The notes beneath the pieces were generated by a model. The model was not told where the DNA came from. It searched no databases and was given only the letters and a program-made list of their open reading frames with translations. 64,000 bases of DNA from JBCCQH01 sp039024435. Lineage in GTDB: Bacteria; Bacteroidota; Bacteroidia; J057; JADKCL01. Below, one piece after another: positions 8,688-15,662 of the stretch; the first letter of the stretch is position 1, and each line of letters begins with the position of its first letter. Where the stretch lies: assembly GCA_039024435.1 (NCBI GenBank), contig JBCCQH010000001.1, forward strand, positions 62,001 to 126,000. Direction: 5' to 3'. Both the position numbers and the translations under genes were made by a program.

Positions 8688-9444
8688 CACCAATGAATTG
8701 ACTTTTTTTATCATCAAACATAAACTCGTTTAACAACTGGCGCCGATAGCCATTGAAATCAGTGCCGGCGACATTGCGGGGATACGGAAGTGTAACTGGG
8801 ATTTCAATCAGTCCTTGTGATCGCAGAAGCAGAATTCGTTGGCCGAGGGTCAATGCCTCCTCTACCGAGTGTGTCACAAAGATGATCGTCTTTTGAAATT
8901 GTTGCCAGATCGAAAGCAGGAATTGTTGGAGGTGGGTGCGTGTACCGTAATCCAAAGCTCCGAAGGGTTCATCGAGCAGCATTATCTTGGGATCAATGGC
9001 GAGCACCCGTGCGATCGCCGCTCTTTGTTGCATTCCTCCAGAAAGTTGGTGGGGAAACTTATTTTTGGCACTGGAGAGACCGGTGAGCTGCATCAGTTCT
9101 TTTGACTTTTTGTCGCGCAGTTCTTTTTTGAGTCCTTTCAGCTTGAGTCCGAACTCAATATTTTTTTGTGTATTGAGCCACGGGAAAAGGGCAAAATCCT
9201 GAAAAACAAATCCTAGACTTGTGGAGGCTTCGCGCAAATCCTGACCGTCGATCAAGAGATTGCCTTTGTATTCGGGCAAAAGTCCAGCCATAACTTTTAG
9301 CAAGGTTGTCTTGCCACCTCCGGATTTTCCGAGAATTACAATGAACTCCCCCGATTCGATGCGAAACCCCAGGTGACGAAACACAGTCTCGCCACTAGCG
9401 TATTTATAGCTCAGATTGTCCGCAACAATTGCACCTCCACCCAT
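8680..9444 (-). CDS. ABC transporter ATPase, SsuB/TauB type
   Basis: A 254-residue nucleotide-binding subunit. Walker A is GKSGGGKTT, the Q-loop FVFQDFALFPWL, the signature LSGGMQQRAAIARVLA, Walker B IMLLDEPFGALD, and the H-loop FVTHSVEEA. The LFPWL Q-loop and the length fit the nitrate/sulfonate/taurine family, which also includes pyrimidine-precursor importers. The frame is open 93 codons further upstream through the permease gene, but the ATG at 9444 (MGGGAIVADNLSY) gives the normal family length and lies 5 bases after the permease stop. It energises the permease encoded at 9450-10226. Confidence 0.95.
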   Translation of the reverse strand: MGGGAIVADNLSYKYASGETVFRHLGFRIESGEFIVILGKSGGGKTTLLKVMAGLLPEYKGNLLIDGQDLREASTSLGFVFQDFALFPWLNTQKNIEFGLKLKGLKKELRDKKSKELMQLTGLSSAKNKFPHQLSGGMQQRAAIARVLAIDPKIMLLDEPFGALDYGTRTHLQQFLLSIWQQFQKTIIFVTHSVEEALTLGQRILLLRSQGLIEIPVTLPYPRNVAGTDFNGYRRQLLNEFMFDDKKSQFIGDE

Positions 9445-9449
9445 AGTAT

Positions 9450-10226
9450 TTATTTGTTTTCCCACCAAAACCAGCGGCTTTGAATTGCTCGCAGGCCCCA
9501 ATCGAAGAGTGCTCCGAAAAGCCCGATCAAGAAAATTCCCAGCATGATGTACTTGTGATTGTATACATTTCGGGCATAATTGATGATTGATCCCAGCCCG
9601 TCTCTCAGCCCTACCATTTCCGCGGCTAAAATTGCCATCCAGGCGGCAAAGACCCCTAGTCGCAGAGCCGTGAATACAGGAGGAAGAATAGATGGAAATA
9701 CAACGTACCTCCATTGCTGCCATCGGTTGGCGCCTAGAGTTTGGGCGGAGTGCATGAGCTTAGCGGGTACCAGCTCTACCGCCCGCACAGTGGCAACGGT
9801 AAGGGAGAAATAGACCCCTAAAAAGACGAGAATAACTGCTGGCGTATTGCCAATGCCAAATAGAACAATCACCAGGGGGATCCAGGCAATCGGGGCGATG
9901 GGGGCCAGTACCCGGATCCAAGGAAGGATCGTGTAGCGAAGGATACTGGACGAACTCAAGGACAGCCCAGTAAAAAGGGCACAGACAAGTCCGAGGGATA
10001 GACCAAGTACGACGCGGCTCAGTGTGGCAATGATTGACTCTGTGAGCGTAGCTGCTTGTGAGCCGAGCCCAATTTTAAAATCATTTTCTATGACTTCAGG
10101 AATGAACTTCGTAGGTGGGGGAATTTTCTCCCATACGCCCCCGCCACTTCTACCGAGTATTTCCCAGAGGGCAATGCCCACCAGGATACTGAGCCCTCCC
10201 CAAACGAGTGGATGATTGACTTTCAT
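9450..10226 (-). CDS. ABC transporter permease, SsuC/TauC type
   Basis: A 258-residue inner-membrane permease with about six hydrophobic segments and the cytoplasmic EAA-like loop SAQTLGANRWQQWRYVVFP that docks the ATPase. Length and motif fit the BPD_transp_1 family of nitrate/sulfonate/taurine-type importers. Its ATG at 10226 overlaps the stop of the binding-protein gene (TAATG), indicating strict co-translation. The substrate cannot be read from the permease. Confidence 0.95.
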   Translation of the reverse strand: MKVNHPLVWGGLSILVGIALWEILGRSGGGVWEKIPPPTKFIPEVIENDFKIGLGSQAATLTESIIATLSRVVLGLSLGLVCALFTGLSLSSSSILRYTILPWIRVLAPIAPIAWIPLVIVLFGIGNTPAVILVFLGVYFSLTVATVRAVELVPAKLMHSAQTLGANRWQQWRYVVFPSILPPVFTALRLGVFAAWMAILAAEMVGLRDGLGSIINYARNVYNHKYIMLGIFLIGLFGALFDWGLRAIQSRWFWWENK

Positions 10227-11227
10227 TATTTACCGGATTCAACCATTTCTAGGTACTGCAGGTCCACAACTTGCTGACTGGGCTCTTTGATGTAGTTCAT
10301 GGCGACCATATCTTTGATCGCTTCCATCATGCCATCTACGTTAGGACGAAGCACAACTTCTTTTGGTTGATTGCGGAACGCATACAGCAGGACCTCTTTG
10401 TCCACTTTGTAGTAGTTGCCTTCGTCCAGTAGCTGGACGGCTTTTCCGGGCGAGTCGACAATGAGTTGGAAGCCTTTTTTCAGGGCGCGGAGATAGCTAA
10501 CTACGGTTTTGGGATACTTCTCCCCAAATTCTTTCATTACCGCTACCGTACAGTTGGGGGTACCGTAGCCCCAGATGGCGCTGTTATCGGTGAGGACTTT
10601 GGCATCGTGATTGACCACGAGATCGGTGGTGTAGGGCTTGATATGGCTCAGGATGTCCACGGTACCGTTGCGGAATGCTTCCACCATAATTAGGAGATCG
10701 TCGAACGGTACAATTTCAAATGCATCATAGTCAAGGCCAATATTTTTCAACATCCGAAAGACGATCATCTCCAAAGTATCGCCTTGGAGCAAACCAATTT
10801 TAAGCTTCTGATTGGGATGAGATTTTACCCAGGTCTTGAGGTCTTCTAGGTTTTCGATCAGGTACTTTCCCTGGACGATAACCTGGATGATTCCCAATCC
10901 TCCAGCCGCAGAAACAATCCGCATATCGTCACCCGCATTGTTCCCAAAATAGGGTAAGGTAAACGGGTTGGTGCTGAACTGAATGGATCCATTTGCGAGT
11001 GCCGCATTGTTATCTCCCGGATTCGCGAAGAAGCGCAGTTCGAGTTGCAAGCCTTCTTCGGTAAAAAACCCCGCCTCGTTTGCGACAAACAGGGGAGCCA
11101 TGTCCAAAGCTACCAAGTGACCTACGAGCAGTTTCCCCGGATATTTCCCATCAGTTTCTGCCGTGGTGTTTTTGCAACTAAATATCGTGAAGATAAGGCC
11201 TATGATTATAACACTTAATCGTTTCAT
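10226..11227 (-). CDS. Substrate-binding lipoprotein, NMT1/SsuA-like
   Basis: This 333-residue product starts with a lipoprotein signal (MKRLSVIIIGLIFTIFSC, lipidated Cys in IFSC). The mature part fits the periplasmic binding proteins of the SsuA/TauA/ThiY type: MAPLFVANEAGFFTEEGLQ is the hallmark opening, followed by NGSIQFSTNP and a GGLGIIQVIV segment. The substrate may be a sulfonate, taurine, a pyrimidine precursor or another small anion; the sequence does not decide. The ATG at 11227 was chosen because the upstream ATG at 11284 would bury the signal peptide. It is the first gene of the leftward operon; an 18-base palindrome lies about 100 bases upstream. Confidence 0.92.
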   Translation of the reverse strand: MKRLSVIIIGLIFTIFSCKNTTAETDGKYPGKLLVGHLVALDMAPLFVANEAGFFTEEGLQLELRFFANPGDNNAALANGSIQFSTNPFTLPYFGNNAGDDMRIVSAAGGLGIIQVIVQGKYLIENLEDLKTWVKSHPNQKLKIGLLQGDTLEMIVFRMLKNIGLDYDAFEIVPFDDLLIMVEAFRNGTVDILSHIKPYTTDLVVNHDAKVLTDNSAIWGYGTPNCTVAVMKEFGEKYPKTVVSYLRALKKGFQLIVDSPGKAVQLLDEGNYYKVDKEVLLYAFRNQPKEVVLRPNVDGMMEAIKDMVAMNYIKEPSQQVVDLQYLEMVESGK

Positions 11228-11328
11228 GCTAGAAAAATTTGGTTTTTGATTTGATGGAATTTTCACCTGCGAAAAGCAGGCCAAAAATTGAAATTGAAAA
11301 AAATCAGTTGATTATCAGTATTTTGTGT

Positions 11329-11346
11329 TTTTCGGAATTCCGAAAA
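11329..11346. promoter_or_regulatory. Perfect 18-base palindrome between divergent operons
   Basis: TTTTCGGAATTCCGAAAA lies between the ABC/signalling operon (start 11227, leftward) and the type VII-like operon (start 11478, rightward). A perfect dyad in a divergent promoter region is a good candidate binding site for a dimeric regulator. Which side it controls is unknown. Confidence 0.45.
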
Positions 11347-11454
11347 TGTTTCCTGAGATAGCCAATCAAGCCTTACATGTAGACTACTTGATTTCTCTCG
11401 TTTTGGCCAACAAAAATGAATATGTGGGCTGACATAATTCAGATGTATCGGATC

Positions 11455-11462
11455 TAAATTTG
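11455..11462 (+). promoter_or_regulatory. Possible Bacteroidota -7 promoter element
   Basis: TAAATTTG matches the Bacteroidota -7 consensus TAnnTTTG exactly and lies 15 bases before the TTG start at 11478. No clear -33 element is present, and the leader would be only a few bases, so this is tentative. Confidence 0.25.
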
Positions 11463-11477
11463 GGAAAATGAATCAAG

Positions 11478-12152
11478 TTGGAAGTTTCTTACCAATATCA
11501 TATTACTGATGAGCACCTCCACTTGCTGGAAGACCAGATCAGGGTGTTTCTGGCAAAGAAGGGCATCGAAATAGTGGTGGCTGACCTCTCCGGTTGTGTT
11601 GAAGAGGAAATACACCTTGGGATACCATCGGAAGACCGCCATCACGAAACGGCAATTTCGAATGGCAAGCAGCTCTATATCCACGATGAGATGGAGGAAA
11701 TGGGCCTTGTCGGAAGAATTTATGACCTTTTGCACATGGGGGCCGGCCACATGTGGCAGTGGGGAAGTGACGAGCGGTCGGGCTTAAATCACTTTGGGGA
11801 TGAAGCTTGGGCTATCGGAGGGAAATACTTCCTATTTGCTGAGCCCGAACAATTGGCCTTGGTCGCAAGCTACGAGAAGGAGGCAGGTCAAATCTGCTTG
11901 TATCACCTAGCGCTGATCTTAGGGAAAATTCCGGAGTTGGCGGCCACCGAAAAGGACAATATTTATCGGTTTTACAACGACTTCTTGCAAACAGATATTG
12001 CCTACATCATCGATTACTACCAGACCGGTGAAGTCAGGCATTTTTTGGATGGCTGGATTTATTGTGCGCCGGCGATCCGGCCGATCACGGCCAGCTTTCC
12101 CGTCAGCATGCACAAAAGAGAAAATCATTGCGTTGCTCTCATCATGAAATAA
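11478..12152 (+). CDS. Unknown protein, first gene of the type VII-like operon
   Basis: The 224-residue product is acidic and rich in His, Tyr and Trp, with no signal peptide. I recognise no family. A notable patch is YDLLHMGAGHMWQWG, whose two histidines could be metal ligands, but there is no HExxH or other defined metalloprotease motif. A stop precedes the frame at 11469 and no ATG is available early, so a TTG start at 11478 is implied. The stop is 7 bases before the ATG of the EssC-like ATPase gene, so the two are very probably co-transcribed, which suggests an accessory, chaperone or effector role in the same system (inference). Confidence 0.7.
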   Translation: MEVSYQYHITDEHLHLLEDQIRVFLAKKGIEIVVADLSGCVEEEIHLGIPSEDRHHETAISNGKQLYIHDEMEEMGLVGRIYDLLHMGAGHMWQWGSDERSGLNHFGDEAWAIGGKYFLFAEPEQLALVASYEKEAGQICLYHLALILGKIPELAATEKDNIYRFYNDFLQTDIAYIIDYYQTGEVRHFLDGWIYCAPAIRPITASFPVSMHKRENHCVALIMK

Positions 12153-12159
12153 TGGAACC

Positions 12160-15100
12160 ATGAATTCGGAAAACAATAACCTCACGGATGCTTTTCGGAA
12201 TCAGCAGGCGCTGATTCGAACCTACCGCTCAATGGCCAAAACCTTTGCGCGCCAGGAAGAACAGATCTGGGCCAACAATCGCATCGAAATCGACAAGTTG
12301 AAGGAAGAGTACAAAGCAAAAGCCTTGCGTTTTATCAAGGCTCAAGAAATTGAACAACTGGCAAGCAGCAAAAGTCGATCCCAGGTCATTTTCGGAGCCC
12401 TTACCTTAATCGGCTTGATTTTGTTCATGAGTGTTTTTGCCAATTTTGATCCTGGGCGATTGTTCATCGGCCTCCTTTTAGGAGGAGTCGGCCTCCACTT
12501 TGGGGGTAAAAATAGAAAAGAATACAACGCTTCGATCAGTGCAATTAAGGAATATCGGGGAGAACTAGCCAGTTACAAGCCTCGTCTATTGGGCAATCGA
12601 GATTTGATTAAAGGGTACGTACGGTATGTCAGCAATGAGATTCCAAAGCCGGTTTCGGTTGAAGGAAACACGCCGACCGTCCGGGGGATGGTGAAGCTCA
12701 ACAATGATTTTCAAAAAGAGTTGCAGGCAGTGAGTGAAGCGCGCCAGAAGGAGATTGAACAATTCAAAGAACGCAAGGAGAACAGACGCCTTGAATTCAT
12801 CCGGGAAGGGGAACAGTTGGCGGATTTTCTCCAAGAGTTTCCGGAATCGGTCAATCTCTACGCAGAGGATTGGTATTCAGTGGTAGAAAAGCGGGCCCAC
12901 CGTGAGCAGAGTTACGCGACCATCGGGAGAGTCGAGATCATCCGCAAGGAGGGGCTGGATGATCTCTTGGTAGAGTATCTGGTACCATTTTTAAGTCGAG
13001 AAAACGTAATCATCGAGGCCGGGGCTGGCCAAATGGACCTGGCGGTACAACTGTGTCATCGTTTGACCTGCCATTTTCTGCTGGCGCACCCTCCGGGCAA
13101 TGCCCGTCTACTGCTCATCGATCCGGTCGGTTTGGGGGAAAATGCCTCCCCGTTTGTCGCGATGCCCGAAGAGTTATACGGGAAGCGGGTGTGGGTGGAT
13201 GGAATGCACATCGATAAGTCTTTGACCGAATACTCAAGGAACATCGAGAACGTAATCCAAAAATATTTGCAGAATAAATTTGAAAATATTGCGGCTTACA
13301 ACGCATCGGCCGGCGAAGTTCAGGAGGCATACCATTTGCTCCAAGTCTACCACTTCCCGACGAATTTTTCCTCCGATTCCGCCCAGCGATTGAAAAGCAT
13401 CATGCGCAGCGGTCCCAAGACCGGCATCCATGCTATAGTAATCGTTGAAAAAGGCAAGGCCTTGCCTTTTGGCTTTGATCTGCGAGAACTCAAGGCACAT
13501 GCGGTTGCCTTCGACCTGCAACCGGATGGTGTCCTCGATGATGTGCGGCACAATGTAAGCATGAGGATATTTTCGCAACCTCCTCTGCCGATTCCCAAAA
13601 TCATCGAACACCTCACCAAAGGCTACGATCCCCGAAAGACGATCAAGGTTCCCTTTGTGCAGTCGGTACCGGAGCGGTCCGCTTGGTGGACCGAAAAAGC
13701 GGGTCGCGAATTTATCGTCCCGATCGGACGATCCGGTGCGCAGGATCAGCTCGACTTCAAGTTTGATAACAAGGTAGCTCCGCACGGGCTCTTGGTAGGA
13801 ATGACCGGATCCGGCAAGAGCAACCTTCTCCACGTGATCATTCTCAATTCGCTCATCCGATATTCTCCCGACGAATTGGAGTTGTACCTCATTGACTTCA
13901 AAGGGGGAGTCGAATTCAAGCCTTACGCCAAATATCAAATACCCCACGCCCGAACCATTGCGATTGAAAGTGACCGGGAGTTTGGCCTGAGTGTAATGGA
14001 GGGGCTTGAAGCTGAATTGTTTCGCCGGGAGCGGGCCTTTCGCAGAATAGAGCAGCAATCGATTGATGCCTATCAAGAGATGAACCCCGACCTTCGTTTT
14101 CCCCGGATATTGCTCATCATCGATGAGTTTCAGGTGTTTTTTGCCCAGGATGATCGTATCCATACGAGGGTGGAACAGATCCTTGAGAACATCGTGAGAA
14201 AAGGGCGTGCTTTTGGAATCAATATTCTGTTGGCAACCCAATCTTTGTCCGGGGCGTCTCTTCCTCGGGCTACCCGGGAAATGATTGCGGTACGCCTGGC
14301 TCTCATGTGTTCGGACCAGGATTCGCGGCTCATTCTCGCGGACGACAATCCCCAAGCGAAGCTATTGAAGCGGCCTGGAGAAGGCATCTACAATGCCTCT
14401 CGGGGGCTCATTGAAGACAATCGGCCCTTCCAGACGTATTTCTTGGATCTCAAGGCAAAGGAGCACGTGCGCTACATCGAGGGAGTGAAGCAAGTACAGG
14501 CGGAAAGGAACTGGGAGCGACCGGACAAGCAGATTTGTTTCGATGGTTCGGCGGCATCCTATCTCCACAACAATTTCTCGTACATGTCTCAGTCCGGTTC
14601 CTCCAATCCCAAGGTCGTAGCCGTTTGGCTGGGTGAGCCCGTTACCATTGACCAGGATGTGGCCGCAGCTTTCAGACGCCAAAGTGGGAGCAATATGCTG
14701 TGTGTCGGCAGCGATGAAGCCCGTACGCTCCCGATCCTGATCGCAAGCATCCTCTCCATCATTGCCCACCACCAACCGTACAGCGCAAATTTTTACTTTT
14801 TGAACTTTCTGAGCATCGATCTGGACCACGAGGATCTGGATCGGGTCTATTTCCGCAACCTTCCCTTTGAGACCTTGCACGGGAGGCAGCCGGATATCGA
14901 AGGTACACTTGCAGAAATCCACGCACTGATCCAGGAGCGTTTGCAAAACAATTCCGGCCTGTTTCCCAACGTGTACTTGCACATTTGGGGTTTTCAGCGG
15001 GGACGCAAGTTCCGAAAAGATGGGTATAGCCTATCGGAAGCATCTACGCAGCTCAAATCGATTTTGCAGGACGGCCCGGATGTCGGAGTGTTTACATTTT

Positions 15101-15369
15101 TGCATGTGGACACCATGACCAATTTTGATCGCAGCCTTGAAAGTTCTCTGCTTCCCGATTTCAGCCAAAGAATTGCATTGCAAATGCCGGAAGATAGTTC
15201 CCGGCGTTTGATCGACTCGGATGCCGCCGCAAAGCTGGGTGACCGGCGGGGACTGTACTACGATGACATCGAAGGGAAACGCAAAAAATTTCGTCCCTAC
15301 GAGCTGGCGGAAGCCTCGTGGGTGGAGGAGCGCATCGAGCTGCTCAAGGCAATTGGTTCTCAACAATAA
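12160..15369 (+). CDS. EssC/FtsK-like membrane ATPase with three ATPase modules
   Basis: A 1069-residue protein. Residues 1-70 are charged and helical; about 71-112 contain two membrane segments (VIFGALTLIGLILFMSVF and RLFIGLLLGGVGLHFG). About 130-230 is a coiled coil. The first module (about 240-480) is degenerate, with IIEAGAGQMD in place of Walker A. The second (about 525-770) is intact, with Walker A GMTGSGKSN near 547, Walker B LLIIDEFQVFF near 650 and the ILLATQSLSGASL segment typical of FtsK/SpoIIIE pumps. The third (about 810-1060) is degenerate (LCVGSDEART). A short membrane anchor plus three tandem ATPase modules, of which one is canonical, is the plan of EssC/EccC, the motor of type VII secretion; a DNA-translocating FtsK would have one module and a gamma domain. 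A WXG100-like gene follows 9 bases downstream. Confidence 0.85.
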   Translation: MNSENNNLTDAFRNQQALIRTYRSMAKTFARQEEQIWANNRIEIDKLKEEYKAKALRFIKAQEIEQLASSKSRSQVIFGALTLIGLILFMSVFANFDPGRLFIGLLLGGVGLHFGGKNRKEYNASISAIKEYRGELASYKPRLLGNRDLIKGYVRYVSNEIPKPVSVEGNTPTVRGMVKLNNDFQKELQAVSEARQKEIEQFKERKENRRLEFIREGEQLADFLQEFPESVNLYAEDWYSVVEKRAHREQSYATIGRVEIIRKEGLDDLLVEYLVPFLSRENVIIEAGAGQMDLAVQLCHRLTCHFLLAHPPGNARLLLIDPVGLGENASPFVAMPEELYGKRVWVDGMHIDKSLTEYSRNIENVIQKYLQNKFENIAAYNASAGEVQEAYHLLQVYHFPTNFSSDSAQRLKSIMRSGPKTGIHAIVIVEKGKALPFGFDLRELKAHAVAFDLQPDGVLDDVRHNVSMRIFSQPPLPIPKIIEHLTKGYDPRKTIKVPFVQSVPERSAWWTEKAGREFIVPIGRSGAQDQLDFKFDNKVAPHGLLVGMTGSGKSNLLHVIILNSLIRYSPDELELYLIDFKGGVEFKPYAKYQIPHARTIAIESDREFGLSVMEGLEAELFRRERAFRRIEQQSIDAYQEMNPDLRFPRILLIIDEFQVFFAQDDRIHTRVEQILENIVRKGRAFGINILLATQSLSGASLPRATREMIAVRLALMCSDQDSRLILADDNPQAKLLKRPGEGIYNASRGLIEDNRPFQTYFLDLKAKEHVRYIEGVKQVQAERNWERPDKQICFDGSAASYLHNNFSYMSQSGSSNPKVVAVWLGEPVTIDQDVAAAFRRQSGSNMLCVGSDEARTLPILIASILSIIAHHQPYSANFYFLNFLSIDLDHEDLDRVYFRNLPFETLHGRQPDIEGTLAEIHALIQERLQNNSGLFPNVYLHIWGFQRGRKFRKDGYSLSEASTQLKSILQDGPDVGVFTFLHVDTMTNFDRSLESSLLPDFSQRIALQMPEDSSRRLIDSDAAAKLGDRRGLYYDDIEGKRKKFRPYELAEASWVEERIELLKAIGSQQ

Positions 15370-15378
15370 TCCAGGGGT

Positions 15379-15657
15379 ATGTCGAAGAAAGTAAAAGGTG
15401 ATCCCGATGCCATCCGAGATTTCGCCAACTATCTCAAAGCTTACAATGCAGAGTTGGCCAATGGTTTGGGTCAGACACGAGGAAAGCTAAAACAACTGGG
15501 ACAAAGCTGGCAGGACCAGGAATACGATAAGTTTGAATCAAGCTTCGGCCAAATGATCCGAAACCTCCCCAAGCTCATTCAGGAGATCGAAGCCCACCAA
15601 AGATATTTGATCAAGAAAGCCCAGGCATTGGAGAACTATTTGAATCAAGGAGGATAG
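15379..15657 (+). CDS. WXG100-like small protein
   Basis: The 92 residues are nearly all helical, forming two helices around a central turn GQSWQDQEYDKF (Trp44-Gln45-Asp46). Length, helix-turn-helix layout and the Trp followed by an aromatic spaced along the second helix (F52) fit the WXG100/EsxA superfamily, with Asp in place of the Gly, a variation known in the family. Such proteins are secreted as dimers by EssC-type ATPases. It lies between the EssC-like ATPase gene (9 bases) and the 759-residue protein gene (5 bases). The C-terminal YxxxD/E export signal is not obvious; the end reads ALENYLNQGG. Confidence 0.82.
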   Translation: MSKKVKGDPDAIRDFANYLKAYNAELANGLGQTRGKLKQLGQSWQDQEYDKFESSFGQMIRNLPKLIQEIEAHQRYLIKKAQALENYLNQGG

Positions 15658-15662
15658 GTGAC

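Noticed and set aside
13234..14355. Minus-strand frame of 373 codons inside the EssC-like gene
   Set aside because: It is antisense to conserved Walker motifs and has no features of its own.
12160..15369. Classification as the chromosome-segregation protein FtsK
   Set aside because: It has only two membrane segments, three ATPase modules, no gamma DNA-reading domain, and lies in an operon with WXG100-like genes.
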